Shown: one piece after another, positions 37,553 through 46,662 of the stretch
Position numbering within the stretch: the first letter of the stretch is position 1
Layout of the letters: every line of letters starts with the position of its first letter
DNA from: Verrucomicrobium sp. GAS474
GTDB taxonomy: Bacteria > Verrucomicrobiota > Verrucomicrobiia > Methylacidiphilales > GAS474
Assembly: GCF_900105685.1 (NCBI RefSeq)
Contig: NZ_LT629781.1
Span: 2,232,001-2,296,000 of the forward strand
Reading direction: 5' to 3'
DNA length: 64,000 nucleotides
The notes under the pieces: model-generated
Told to the model about the DNA's origin: nothing
Seen by the model: only the letters and a program-made list of their open reading frames with translations
Databases searched by the model: none
Program-made: the position numbers and the translations under genes

Positions 37553-38728
37553 ATGCCGCAGGAACTTAGCTACGTGATGGTGAATCCCTACACCATCTAC
37601 AAATCCCGTACCGGAGGAGTGATTTCCCGACTCCTGACGCGGACCGCCCTCGACCTCGTCGGCGGCATCATGATGGCCCCTGGCGCGAAGTTCGTCGAAG
37701 AGTTCGCCGAGACCATCGTCAGCGATCCCGATCCCCGTCATCGCGCGACGCAGGAACAGATCCGCGAATACGTCCTCGCGAACTACGCCCCCGACGCCGC
37801 GAACAAGAACCGGCGCAATCGCACCATGCTCCTCCTCTTCCGCGGCAACGACGCCGTGCGGAAGACCTTCGAGGCCGTCGGCCATATCCGCCGCCCCCGC
37901 GTCGGCGGCGAGACGGTGCGCGACACCTTCGGCGATTGCATCTTCAACCGCGACGGCTCCCTCCGCTACTTCGAGCCTGCCGTCCTCACGGCACCCACCG
38001 TCGCCTCGGCAAAGAAGCAGCTCGCCATCATCGCCCGCCACATCGGCCGGGACGGCGGCCTCCTCGAGGGAATCGCCCCGACCTCCGGCGAGCGCGGCCA
38101 CCAGCGGACCCTCGTCATCATCAAGCCCGACAACTTCCGCTTCCCAAGTGGCCGCCCTGGAAACGTCATCGATCTTTTCTCCCGCGCCGGCCTCGCCATC
38201 ACCGGGATGAAGGTCCACCGCATGTCGGTCGCCGAGGCGGAGGCCTTCTACGGCCCGATCCTCCCTTCGCTGAAGGAGAAGCTCGGCGCGCCCGCCGCCG
38301 CCCGGGTGAAGGAACTGATCCAGTCGGCACTCGCCCTCCCCGTCTCGGAGAAGATGGAGGCCGAGATCGCCCGCCTCCTCGGCCCCGTCGCGGGCGAGGA
38401 ACGGTTCCAGACCATCGTCCAGTTCATGGCCGGGAAATCGCCCCGCGAATGCCGGAACGCCGCGGAGAAGAAGGCCCCCGGCAGCGAGAAATGCATCGTC
38501 CTCGTCTACGAGGGGATCGACGCCGTGAAGAAGATCCGCGAGGTACTCGGGCCGACCGATCCCTCCCAGGCCCCTCCCGGATCGATCCGGCGCGAGTTCG
38601 GCCAGACCATGATGATCAACGCGGCCCATGCCTCCGACTCCCCCGAAAACGCCGAGCGGGAGATCGGGATCGTCAAAATGCGGGAAAATAATTTTAAATC
38701 GTTGATTCAGGCCGCGCTCAACGGCTAG
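37553..38728 (+). CDS. ndk: two-domain nucleoside diphosphate kinase, N-terminal domain lacking the catalytic His
   Basis: A 391-residue protein, more than twice the usual 140-150. The C-terminal half is an NDP kinase: TLVIIKPDNF (about 186-195), GPTDPSQAPPGSIRREFG and NAAHASDSPENAEREI, with the phospho-accepting His at about 359. This half carries an insertion of about 70 residues (roughly 235-310) between the first helices and the nucleotide site. The N-terminal half repeats the fold loosely (YVMVNPYTIYKSRTGGVISRLL, TMLLLFRGNDAVRKTFEAVG, RDTFGDCIFN) but has no NxxH-x-SD motif. The first domain may therefore be regulatory. Confidence 0.85.
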   Translation: MPQELSYVMVNPYTIYKSRTGGVISRLLTRTALDLVGGIMMAPGAKFVEEFAETIVSDPDPRHRATQEQIREYVLANYAPDAANKNRRNRTMLLLFRGNDAVRKTFEAVGHIRRPRVGGETVRDTFGDCIFNRDGSLRYFEPAVLTAPTVASAKKQLAIIARHIGRDGGLLEGIAPTSGERGHQRTLVIIKPDNFRFPSGRPGNVIDLFSRAGLAITGMKVHRMSVAEAEAFYGPILPSLKEKLGAPAAARVKELIQSALALPVSEKMEAEIARLLGPVAGEERFQTIVQFMAGKSPRECRNAAEKKAPGSEKCIVLVYEGIDAVKKIREVLGPTDPSQAPPGSIRREFGQTMMINAAHASDSPENAEREIGIVKMRENNFKSLIQAALNG

Positions 38729-38772
38729 CCTTCCCAACTCCAAAAGAGAAAACCGATTCACAGATTCACATT

Positions 38773-39936
38773 ATGGAAACTGCCTCCCGTCTTCAAAAGC
38801 TGACCCCCTCTCTCACCCTTGCCATCGACAGCAAGGCGAAGGCCCTCAAGGCCGAAGGGGTCGACGTCATCAACTTCGGAGCGGGGGAACCCGACTTTGA
38901 CACCCCCGACCACATCAAGGCGGCCGCCATGGGCTCCCTCGACGCGGGCTTCACGAAGTACACGCCCTCCTCGGGCATCCCCGAGCTCCGCGCCGCGATC
39001 GCCGAGAAGCTGAAGGCCGACAACGGCCTCGACTACAAGCCTTCCCAGATCATCGTGAACAACGGCGCGAAGCACTCCTGCTTCAACGCCATCCTCGCCG
39101 CCATCGAGCCCGAGGACGAGGTCATCATCCCCGCCCCCTACTGGCTCAGCTATCCCGAGATGGTGAAGATCGCCGGCGGCGTCCCGATCATCGTCCCGAC
39201 GAAGGCCGAGAACGGCTACAAGATCACCCCCGAGGAATTCGAGGCCGCGATGTCGCCGAAGACCCGGATGATCATCATCAACAGCCCCGGCAACCCCACC
39301 GGCTCCATCTACACGAAGGAAGAGCTCGAGGCCCTCGCCGAGATCGCCGTCTCCGAGGAAATCCTCATCCTCTCCGACGAGATCTACGAGAAGCTCATCT
39401 TCGACGGGCAGAAGCACTTCAGCATCGCGACGATCAGCAAGGAAGTCTATAACCTCACCTTCACCGTCAACGGCTTCAGCAAGCCCTACGCGATGACCGG
39501 CTGGCGTCTCGGCTACGTCGCCGCCCCGGAGTGGGCCGCGAAGGCGATCGACTCCCTCCAGAGCCAGACCACCTCGAACCCCTGCTCCTTCGCCCAGAAG
39601 GGCGCCCTCGCCGCCTACAAGGGGCCGCAGGATTGCGTCACCCAGATGGTCGCCGAGTATGACGCCCGCCGCGCCCTCGTCATCGGCCTCGTCGAGAAGA
39701 TCGAGAAGCTCACCTACGTCCGCCCCCAGGGTGCCTTCTACATCCTCCTGAACGTCGCCAAGACCGGCCTCACCTCGACCCAGTTCGCCGAGAAGCTCCT
39801 CGACAAGCAGAACGTCGCCGTCGTCCCCGGCATCGCCTTCGGCGATGACGAGGTCGTCCGCCTCTCCTATGCGACGAGCCGCGAGAACATCGAAAAGGGC
39901 CTGAAGCGGATCGGCGAATTCGTCGCCGGCCTCTAG
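38773..39936 (+). CDS. aspC: class I aspartate aminotransferase
   Basis: A 387-residue PLP enzyme of fold type I (subgroup I-gamma). It has INFGAGEPDFDTPDHIKAAA, YTPSSGIPELR, VNNGAKHS, NSPGNPTGSIYTKEEL, LSDEIYEKLIF, and the Schiff-base Lys in NGFSKPYAMTGWRLGYVAAP. It makes aspartate from oxaloacetate and feeds the lysine, threonine and methionine genes elsewhere in the window. Related aminotransferases that also accept prephenate exist, so a role linked to pheA is possible. It ends in a good terminator. Confidence 0.93.
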   Translation: METASRLQKLTPSLTLAIDSKAKALKAEGVDVINFGAGEPDFDTPDHIKAAAMGSLDAGFTKYTPSSGIPELRAAIAEKLKADNGLDYKPSQIIVNNGAKHSCFNAILAAIEPEDEVIIPAPYWLSYPEMVKIAGGVPIIVPTKAENGYKITPEEFEAAMSPKTRMIIINSPGNPTGSIYTKEELEALAEIAVSEEILILSDEIYEKLIFDGQKHFSIATISKEVYNLTFTVNGFSKPYAMTGWRLGYVAAPEWAAKAIDSLQSQTTSNPCSFAQKGALAAYKGPQDCVTQMVAEYDARRALVIGLVEKIEKLTYVRPQGAFYILLNVAKTGLTSTQFAEKLLDKQNVAVVPGIAFGDDEVVRLSYATSRENIEKGLKRIGEFVAGL

Positions 39937-39951
39937 TTCGACCCACTCAAG

Positions 39952-39986
39952 AAGGGCGGAATCCGAAAGGGTTCCGCCCTTTTTTG
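39952..39986 (+). terminator. rho-independent terminator of aspC
   Basis: AAGGGCGGAA (39952-39961) and TTCCGCCCTT (39972-39981) form a perfect 10-base-pair stem with a 10-base loop, followed by a T-run to 39986. Confidence 0.88.
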
Positions 39987-40024
39987 TGCGCTTGATTTAA
40001 GGCAAAAGAGGGTAGATTGGCCGG

Positions 40025-42127
40025 GTGCATCGCCCCGGCCTTTCTCTTGCGCTCTCTCTTTCGCTTTTCCTCGGGCTTCTGGCCCCCCTCCGGGCCGACG
40101 CGCCGCCGGAGACGCCCCACGTCCAGGCCTCGCTCTATCTCCAGTCGTGGCTCTACGAGCTTCCCCGGCCGGCGGAAGGGGAGGGCGTCCGCGCCGATCT
40201 TTCCTTCCATATCGAGAAGGGATGGCATCTCTACTGGCGCAATCCGGGCGACGCGGGCCGGGCGGTCAAGGTCCTCTGGCACCTCCCCGACGGCTGGACG
40301 GCGGAGCCGCTCCAATGGCCCGTGCCGAAGATCTACACCCTCGGCACGCTGACCGATTACGGCTACGAGGGGGACCTCGTCCTCACCGCCGTCCTCCGCC
40401 CCCCGGCCCTGGAAACGAGGAAACCCAAGCTCAATCCCGCGCAGGTTTCGGCCGAGCTCGTCTGGCTGGTCTGCAGCCCCGAGGCGTGCCTCCCCGGCCA
40501 CACGCTCCTCCGGCCCTCGCCGGAACCCGCCGGGACGAAGATCTATCACGACGATTCCGAGGTCTTCCCGAAACCCCTGCCCAAGGGCGAGGCGACGCTC
40601 CGGGAGGCGGGGGCCTATCTCCAGCTCTCGCTTTCCGATGCGGACGGCCTCCCTTCCTCCGGCCCCCTCCGCTTCATCCCCTACGCGCGGGGACTCATCG
40701 CGAACGGGGAGCGGCAGTTCGCCGTCCGTTCCGCGCAGGGGATCGAGCTGCGCGTGAAGAAGGCCGAGGGAGCCGATGCCTTGCCCGAGACGGTCGAGGG
40801 GCTCCTCCTCGCCGTCGATGCGGGGCGGGGCTGGGAGATCAAGGCGCGGGTCTTGCCGCCGCTCCCGGTCGCGCCGCCCTCGTCGGGTTCCGGGACCGGC
40901 TTCCCCTTCGCCGCCCTCGGCCTCGCCTTCCTCGGCGGGCTGTTGCTGAATCTGATGCCGTGCGTCCTGCCGGTCCTCTCGCTGAAGGTGCTGGCCCTGG
41001 TTTCGATGCCCCGCAGGGAGGGGCTGCGGCACGGCCTCGCCTACACCGCCGGGGTGGTGCTCTCGTTCCTCGCGCTCGCCGGTCTCCTCCTCGCCCTGCG
41101 GGCGGCGGGCGGGCGGTTCGGGTGGGGATTCCAGCTCCAGTCCCCCGCGTTTGTCGTCCTCATCGCGGCCCTCTTCTGGGCGATCACGCTCAATCTTCTC
41201 GGCCTCTTCGAGATCGGCGAGGGGCTCGCCGCCCGGGGCGGGGCGGTGCTGGAGGGCCGGAAGAAGAGCGTCATCGCCCCCTTCCTCGGCGGGCTCCTCG
41301 CCGTCATCGTCGCCACGCCGTGCACTGCCCCCTTCATGGGGACGGCCCTCGGGGTCGCCTTCTCCCAGTCGGCCGGGGTGGCGCTCCTCATCTTCGCCGC
41401 CCTCGGCCTCGGCCTCGCCGCGCCCTACCTCGCGTTGGCGGCCAATCCCGCCTGGCTCCGGTTCGTCCCGAAGTCGGGCGGCTGGATGGTCTGGTTCCGC
41501 CGCCTCCTCGCCCTCCCGATGGCGGTGACGGTCGTCTGGCTGGTCTGGGTCTTCCATCGGGAGACGGGAGGCGGGGCCGTCCTCCTGCTCGCCCTCGGCG
41601 CGGTGCTCTGCGCGGCGGCCCTGTTCGGGAAGTGGGAGGGGAAGACGATGGTCTCGCGACTCGCCGTCCACACCGCGGCCCTCCTCCTCGCCGGGGCGGC
41701 GATCTCGGCGGCGATGGTCTATCACGGCGTGCCGAAACCCGCCTCTGCCGCCGCCGATTCCGCGCAAGGGGAAGGCGATTGGATTCCCTATACGAATGAG
41801 CGGCTCGAGGCGGCCCGCGAGGCCGGGAAGCCGGTCTTCGTCGATTTCACCGCCGACTGGTGCCTTCCCTGCCAGGTGAACAAACAGGTCCTCGACGCGC
41901 CCGAGGTGGCCGCCCGTTTCAGGGAAAAGGGAGTCGTCCGCCTGATCGCCGACTGGACGCGGAACGATCCCGAGGTGACGGCCGCCCTCGCCGCCGCCGG
42001 TCGGCCCAGCGTCCCGCTCTCCCTCCTCTACGGATCGAATCCGGCCCTCCCGCCCAAGATCCTCCCTTCGCTTCTGACGAAGCGGGCGGTGCTCGATGCG
42101 TTGGATGTGCTAGATTCCCTTAAATGA
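40025..42127 (+). CDS. dsbD: DsbD/ScsB-like thiol:disulfide interchange protein
   Basis: A 700-residue inner-membrane reductase starting at GTG. A signal peptide is followed by a periplasmic DsbD-alpha/ScsB-type domain of about 260 residues, with Cys in LVWLVCSPEACLPG. Eight or so membrane segments hold the two electron-relay Cys in LLNLMPCVLPVLSLKV and VIVATPCTAPFMGT. The C-terminal thioredoxin domain carries the active site VDFTADWCLPCQVNKQ at about residue 610. It passes reducing power from cytosolic thioredoxin to periplasmic partners. It overlaps the M23 peptidase gene by four bases (ATGA). Confidence 0.93.
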   Translation: MHRPGLSLALSLSLFLGLLAPLRADAPPETPHVQASLYLQSWLYELPRPAEGEGVRADLSFHIEKGWHLYWRNPGDAGRAVKVLWHLPDGWTAEPLQWPVPKIYTLGTLTDYGYEGDLVLTAVLRPPALETRKPKLNPAQVSAELVWLVCSPEACLPGHTLLRPSPEPAGTKIYHDDSEVFPKPLPKGEATLREAGAYLQLSLSDADGLPSSGPLRFIPYARGLIANGERQFAVRSAQGIELRVKKAEGADALPETVEGLLLAVDAGRGWEIKARVLPPLPVAPPSSGSGTGFPFAALGLAFLGGLLLNLMPCVLPVLSLKVLALVSMPRREGLRHGLAYTAGVVLSFLALAGLLLALRAAGGRFGWGFQLQSPAFVVLIAALFWAITLNLLGLFEIGEGLAARGGAVLEGRKKSVIAPFLGGLLAVIVATPCTAPFMGTALGVAFSQSAGVALLIFAALGLGLAAPYLALAANPAWLRFVPKSGGWMVWFRRLLALPMAVTVVWLVWVFHRETGGGAVLLLALGAVLCAAALFGKWEGKTMVSRLAVHTAALLLAGAAISAAMVYHGVPKPASAAADSAQGEGDWIPYTNERLEAAREAGKPVFVDFTADWCLPCQVNKQVLDAPEVAARFREKGVVRLIADWTRNDPEVTAALAAAGRPSVPLSLLYGSNPALPPKILPSLLTKRAVLDALDVLDSLK

Positions 42128-42867
42128 AGCAGGCGAAATTCATTTTCCTCCTGCGCCTTCTTTTCCTCGTTCTCTGGTGCGCGGGCGTCTGGGGATTCCT
42201 CGCCTGGGCGGGGACCTTCCCTTCCGGCTCCCGTTCCACGGCGAAGGCGGGCGGGCCGCGCCATCTCGATTGGAATGTCTTCTTCACCCGGAACCTCCTC
42301 CACGCCCTGCCCATCGCGAACCGCTTCGACTACCCGCTCCGCCCGCCCGACGGAGCCGGGGCGGCGATCGGCAAGACCTTCGGCCCCGCCGCCGGGAACC
42401 ACGCCGGGGAAGACTGGAACACGGCCGCCGGAGACGGCGACCTCGGGGAGCCGGTCTACTCCCCCGCCGACGGGTGGGTCTCGCTCGCCCTCGATTTCCA
42501 GAGCGCCTGGGGAAAAGTCGTCCTCATCGATTACCGCCTTTCCCCCGGCCTCCAGCCGGCGGCGGTCGAGATGATGTTCGCCCACCTCCAGCGGATCGAC
42601 GTGAAGCCCCAGACTTTCGTAAAGCGGGGGGAACAGATCGGCACCGTCGGCAACGCCGACGGCGTCTATCAGGCCCACCTCCATTGGGAGGTGCGGAACC
42701 GGCTCGGTCTCGGCCTCGGCGGAGCCTATTCGGACGACCTCGCGCCGTGGTTCGCGCCGAGCGATTTCGTCGCCGCCCATCGCGGCGACAACCGCACCGG
42801 AGCCGCGGCGGCGACGAAGGCCCGGCGGCTCCCGCCCGCGCAGTGGGAGCAGTGGGGCGGCGATTGA
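42124..42867 (+). CDS. M23 (LytM-type) peptidase domain protein, membrane-anchored
   Basis: A 247-residue protein with one N-terminal membrane segment (FIFLLRLLFLVLWCAGVWGFLAW) and a periplasmic lysostaphin-fold domain. The zinc site is visible as NHAGEDWNT (HxxxD) and QAHLHWEVR (HxH), with the catalytic-His region in VEMMFAHLQRID. Such domains cleave peptidoglycan cross-bridges or regulate amidases. Its start overlaps the dsbD stop, so the two are co-translated. A direct functional link is not obvious. Confidence 0.87.
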   Translation: MKQAKFIFLLRLLFLVLWCAGVWGFLAWAGTFPSGSRSTAKAGGPRHLDWNVFFTRNLLHALPIANRFDYPLRPPDGAGAAIGKTFGPAAGNHAGEDWNTAAGDGDLGEPVYSPADGWVSLALDFQSAWGKVVLIDYRLSPGLQPAAVEMMFAHLQRIDVKPQTFVKRGEQIGTVGNADGVYQAHLHWEVRNRLGLGLGGAYSDDLAPWFAPSDFVAAHRGDNRTGAAAATKARRLPPAQWEQWGGD

Positions 42868-42917
42868 GGCGAGATTAGGATGGCTTTCCGTCGAAGTGGC
42901 GTGTAGCACGTAAGGCC

Positions 42918-43253
42918 ATGAGCGATCCCTTCTCCCCGACTGAAATCCCGGCGTCCAATTCGTATACCCTGAAACGGGTTAACCCGATCCAGGCGGGCAA
43001 GGTCGTCGGGTTGACGTACGGGGCCTTGGCGTTGCTGTTTGTCCCCTTCTTCCTTCTCTTCGGCATTGCCTCGCTCTTTGCGAAACAACAAGGTGCGGCC
43101 GTGGCTGGCGTGGGTGGCATCGCCCTGTGCCTCTTCCTTCCCGTGCTTTACGCTATCCTGGGATTCATCTTCGGTGCCCTCGGCGCATGGGTCTACAACC
43201 TCGTCGCCAAGTGGGTGGGCGGGTTGAAGTTCGAGATCGAAAAGGGGGCCTAG
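42918..43253 (+). CDS. small conserved membrane protein (about 111 aa)
   Basis: A short protein with two strongly hydrophobic segments (about 28-55 and 60-92). The sequence GALGAWVYNLVAKWVGGLKFEIE at the C-terminus is a pattern I know from small uncharacterised membrane proteins. The N-terminal 25 residues are polar and cytosolic. No function can be assigned. It is followed by a small hairpin and then by a convergent gene. Confidence 0.68.
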   Translation: MSDPFSPTEIPASNSYTLKRVNPIQAGKVVGLTYGALALLFVPFFLLFGIASLFAKQQGAAVAGVGGIALCLFLPVLYAILGFIFGALGAWVYNLVAKWVGGLKFEIEKGA

Positions 43254-43264
43254 CCCAGCCTCTT

Positions 43265-43281
43265 TGATCCCTTCGGGATCA
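43265..43281. terminator. small hairpin between convergent genes
   Basis: TGATCCC/GGGATCA with a TTC loop. No clear T-run follows on either strand, so terminator function is weakly supported and rests on its position between two converging stop codons. Confidence 0.3.
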
Positions 43282-43289
43282 GGACAAGG

Positions 43290-43475
43290 CTAATCCTCCC
43301 GCTCCCCCATCGCCTTCTTCACGGCCCAGATCACGATCAGGGCGAGGGGAAGCAGGACGAGGAGGACAAACGGGCGGCTCTTCAACATCGGCGCCCGCAT
43401 CCCCAGCCGGGAAAAGAGGAAGAGCGCCCCGACGGCAATCGCCGAGCCGGTCACGAGGCGGAGGAGGGCGGCCAT
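43290..43475 (-). CDS. small two-helix membrane protein (61 aa)
   Basis: Two hydrophobic segments (about 4-22 and 34-52) separated by RLGMRAPMLKSRP, with a charged C-terminus KKAMGERED. It lies 6 bases after ubiD on the same strand and is probably its operon partner. I do not recognise the family. Confidence 0.55.
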   Translation of the reverse strand: MAALLRLVTGSAIAVGALFLFSRLGMRAPMLKSRPFVLLVLLPLALIVIWAVKKAMGERED

Positions 43476-43481
43476 AATCGG

Positions 43482-44945
43482 CTAGCGCGGGAAACGCCGC
43501 TCGACCTCGGCCAGGACGGCCTCCGGCAACACGCACTTCTCCGGCCAGCCCCGCGTGTAACCCTCGCCCGGGAGCTTCCGCGTGGCGTCGAACCCGGCGT
43601 GGCTGCCGATGTTCTCGACCGTCACGGCGTGGTCGAGGGCGTCGACGGGGCCTTTCGTGAAGAGGCTGTCGCGCTGGGGATCGATGTTCGCGCAGAGGTG
43701 GAAGAGGACGTCGGAGGTGTTCCGCACGTCGACGTCGGCGTCGACGACGATGATCAGCTTCGTGAACATCATCTGCCCCATCCCCCAGAGACCGTGCATG
43801 ATCTTGTAGGCCTGGTAGGGGTACTGTTTTTTGATGCTGACGAAGACGAGATTGTGGAAGACCCCCTCGGCGGGCAGGGCGATGTCGACGATCTCGGGGA
43901 AGTTCATCTTGAACACCGGGAGGAAGAGATCGACGGCGGCGGTGCCGAGGTAGAAGTCCTCCATCGGCGGCTTCCCGACGATGGTGGCCGGGTAGAGGGC
44001 GTCCTTCCGGTGGGTGATGCAGGTGACGTGGAAGGTGGGGTAGCCGTCGACGGGGGTGTAGAAGCCGGTGTGGTCGCCGAAGGGGCCCTCGGGCCGGAGC
44101 GGCTCGGTCGGGTCGACGTAGCCCTCGATGACGAAGTCGGAATCGGCGGGGACTTCGAGGTCGGAGGTCTCGCACTTCACGAGGGGGATCGCCTTCTTCC
44201 GCAGGAACCCGGCGAGGAGCAATTCGTCGAGGCCATCGGGGAGGGGGGCGGTCGCCGCGAAGGTCAGCGCCGGATCGCCGCCGAGGCAGACGGCGACGGG
44301 CATCCGCTGGCCGGTCTCGTAGTAGCGTTTCCCGTGGCGGGCGGCGACCTTGTGGGTCTGCCAATGCATCCCGGTCGTCCACCCGTCGTAGACCTGCATC
44401 CGGTACATGCCGATGTTCCGGGAGCCGTTGTCGGGATCGCGGGTATAGACGTTCGGCAGGGTGACGAAGGGGCCGCCGTCGGCAGGCCAGCACTTCAGGA
44501 TGGGGAGGAGATCGAGGCCCTTGCCTTCGCCCGCCTTCAGGATCACCTCCTTGCACGGCCCCGAGGAGACGCGCGAGGGGCGGGTGTGGATGAGATCGAT
44601 GCCGTTCCGCAGGAGATCCCACGCCTCGCGGAGGGAGGTCGGGGGCTTCGCCTTCACGATCGCCCCGATCTGCTTCTCGATCTCGCGGTGGTTCTCGACG
44701 CCGAGGGCGAGGCTCATCCGGCGGCGGGAGCCGTAGGCGTTGATCAGGAGGGGGAAGGCCGAGAGGGTCCCGTCGAGGAGGCGGGGCTGCTCGATGAGGA
44801 GGGCCTTGCCCCCGCCGGGGCTCTTCATCTCGCGGTCGGCGAGGGCGGTCACCTCGAGGTCGACCGAGACGGGGCCCTTGATGCGGATGAGCTCGCCCTC
44901 GGCTTCGAGCCGTTGGGCGAAGGCGGACATGGAGGCGTACGACAT
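43482..44945 (-). CDS. ubiD: UbiD-family prenylated-FMN-dependent decarboxylase
   Basis: A 487-residue enzyme of the UbiD family, which decarboxylates 3-polyprenyl-4-hydroxybenzoate or menaquinone precursors using prenylated FMN. Landmarks are the N-terminal LIRIKGPVSVDLEVTALADR, NIGMYRMQVYDGWTTGMHWQ (cofactor and metal region with Arg), the catalytic-Glu segment RPEGPFGDHTGFYTP, and VVDADVDVRNTSDVLFHLCANIDP. Length is normal. The UbiX partner is not in the window. It begins 1 base after the cysH stop, so the two are co-transcribed although the pathways differ. Whether the quinone is ubi- or menaquinone cannot be told. Confidence 0.92.
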   Translation of the reverse strand: MSYASMSAFAQRLEAEGELIRIKGPVSVDLEVTALADREMKSPGGGKALLIEQPRLLDGTLSAFPLLINAYGSRRRMSLALGVENHREIEKQIGAIVKAKPPTSLREAWDLLRNGIDLIHTRPSRVSSGPCKEVILKAGEGKGLDLLPILKCWPADGGPFVTLPNVYTRDPDNGSRNIGMYRMQVYDGWTTGMHWQTHKVAARHGKRYYETGQRMPVAVCLGGDPALTFAATAPLPDGLDELLLAGFLRKKAIPLVKCETSDLEVPADSDFVIEGYVDPTEPLRPEGPFGDHTGFYTPVDGYPTFHVTCITHRKDALYPATIVGKPPMEDFYLGTAAVDLFLPVFKMNFPEIVDIALPAEGVFHNLVFVSIKKQYPYQAYKIMHGLWGMGQMMFTKLIIVVDADVDVRNTSDVLFHLCANIDPQRDSLFTKGPVDALDHAVTVENIGSHAGFDATRKLPGEGYTRGWPEKCVLPEAVLAEVERRFPR

Positions 44946-44946
44946 A

Positions 44947-45750
44947 TTAAATGCCCGAGCCGTCTTTTTCCGGCGTCGGGATGTGGAGGCCGCACTCGCG
45001 CTTGAGGCCGAAGAAGCGGGTCTCCTCCTCGGTCATTCCCTCGGAGAGCTTCCGCGTCGTGTGGGTGTCGCCGATCGAGACGTAGCCTTGTTCCCAGAGG
45101 GGATGGTAGGGGAGGTTGTGTTTCGTGAGGTAGGTGTAGATGTCCTTGTCGGTCCAGTCGATGATCGGATGGACCTTCAGGAGGCCGTTCTGGACGGCGA
45201 GGACGCCGAGTTCCTTGCGGGTCGCCGCCTGCTGCCGCCGCAGCCCGGCGAGCCAGGCCCAGGCGTTCAGCTCGGCCAGGGCGCGCTGCATCGGCTCGAC
45301 CTTGCGGAGGGCGTTGTACTCGGTGATCCCCTCGACGCCCTGTTCCCACAGGAGGCCGTGGCGGGCCTCCATCCACGAGGGGGAGAGCGGGGCGCTGTAG
45401 ACCTTGAGGTTCAGCTTCAGTCGCGCGGCGAGGGTGTCGACGAATTGGTAGGTCTCGACGAAGTGGTAGCCGGTGTCGATGAAGACGACGGGGATGCCGG
45501 GGGCGATCCGCGTCGCCATGTGGAGGGAGACGGCGGCCTGCGCGCCGAAGCTCGAGCTGAGGACGAGGCGCTCCCCGAACGTCGCGATGGCCCAGGCGGT
45601 CCGTTCCTCGGCGGTCTTCCCGGCGAGGGCGGCCTCGGCGGCGGCGAGGTCGAGTTGAAGCGGCGCGAAGCGGGTCTGGGCTTCGGAATGGGGGGCGGAA
45701 GCGGTCACGGAAAAAGGGGTTTCAGAATGGTCTACTTGTCCGATAGACAT
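44947..45750 (-). CDS. cysH: phosphoadenylyl-sulfate (PAPS) reductase
   Basis: A 267-residue assimilatory reductase giving sulfite. It has [15 protein letters not shown] (PP-loop), [38 protein letters not shown] and the C-terminal redox Cys in [12 protein letters not shown]-reducing homologues carry CC pairs that bind a 4Fe-4S cluster; here the equivalent position reads YNALRKV with no Cys. It should therefore be the thioredoxin-dependent PAPS form, which fits the APS kinase fused to cysN next door. Divergent from cysD with a gap of only 36 bases. Confidence 0.92.
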   Translation of the reverse strand: MSIGQVDHSETPFSVTASAPHSEAQTRFAPLQLDLAAAEAALAGKTAEERTAWAIATFGERLVLSSSFGAQAAVSLHMATRIAPGIPVVFIDTGYHFVETYQFVDTLAARLKLNLKVYSAPLSPSWMEARHGLLWEQGVEGITEYNALRKVEPMQRALAELNAWAWLAGLRRQQAATRKELGVLAVQNGLLKVHPIIDWTDKDIYTYLTKHNLPYHPLWEQGYVSIGDTHTTRKLSEGMTEEETRFFGLKRECGLHIPTPEKDGSGI

Positions 45751-45786
45751 TTAAAATAGCCATTGTCAAAACATTATCGGTTGCCC

Positions 45787-46602
45787 ATGGTAACGGCAAT
45801 GACTCATTTGGACAAACTCGAAGCGCAGAGCCTCTTTATTTTCCGGGAGGCCTATCATGCGTTCAAGAAACTCGCCATGCCGTGGTCGATGGGGAAGGAC
45901 TCCAACGTCCTCATCTTCCTGGCGAAAAAGGCGTTCTGCGGCCACATCCCTTTCCCCCTCCTCCACATCGACACGACCTACGAGTTCCCGCAGATGATCG
46001 AGTTCCGCGACTGGGCGGTGAAGAAGTACGACCTCGACCTCATCGTGAAGATCAACGAGGAGGCCCGCGCCCGCGGCATCGGCTACGAGACCCACGACCC
46101 CGTCACCGTGACCCACGAGCTGAAGACAGTCGCCCTCCAGCAGGCGATGGCCGAGCACGGCTGGCACGGCCTCATCACCGGCATCCGCCGGGACGAGGAT
46201 TCGACCCGCGCGAAGGAACGCTATTTCTCCCCCCGCAACGCCGAGTTCGAGTGGGACTACAAGGACCAGCCGCCCGAGTTCTGGAACCAGTTCACCACCA
46301 CGATCAAGCCGGGCGAGCACGTCCGCGTCCAGCCCCTCCTCGACTGGGCCGAGATCGACATCTGGTCCTACATCAAGCGGGAGAACATCCCCGTCCCGCA
46401 GCTCTACTTCGCGAAGGACGGCAAGCGGTACCGCTCCATGGGCTGCAAGCCGATCACGAAGGCGATCGACAGCAACGCCGCGACGATCGACGAGATCATC
46501 GAGGAACTGCGCCACACGAAGACCTCCGAGCGGGCGGGCCGCGCCCAGGACCACCACGAGCGCAACGCGATGCAGAAGCTCCGCGCCAAGGGCTTCATGT
46601 AA
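45787..46602 (+). CDS. cysD: sulfate adenylyltransferase subunit 2
   Basis: A 271-residue ATP-sulfurylase catalytic subunit. MTHLDKLEAQSLFIFREAYHAF aligns with the usual CysD start. Three starts are possible (TTG 45763, ATG 45787, ATG 45799), none with a clear SD. The PP-loop reads PWSMGKDSNVLIFL, followed by HIDTTYEFPQMIEFRD, LITGIRRDEDSTRAKERYFSPR, VQPLLDWAEIDIWSYI and YRSMGCKPIT. It works with the GTPase CysN encoded directly downstream to make APS from sulfate and ATP. Confidence 0.93.
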   Translation: MVTAMTHLDKLEAQSLFIFREAYHAFKKLAMPWSMGKDSNVLIFLAKKAFCGHIPFPLLHIDTTYEFPQMIEFRDWAVKKYDLDLIVKINEEARARGIGYETHDPVTVTHELKTVALQQAMAEHGWHGLITGIRRDEDSTRAKERYFSPRNAEFEWDYKDQPPEFWNQFTTTIKPGEHVRVQPLLDWAEIDIWSYIKRENIPVPQLYFAKDGKRYRSMGCKPITKAIDSNAATIDEIIEELRHTKTSERAGRAQDHHERNAMQKLRAKGFM

Positions 46603-46662
46603 GAAGCCCCGCCGGCCTTTCCCTCCCACTCCTTTCCCTTAATTCCGTACCCTCCCGTCCCC

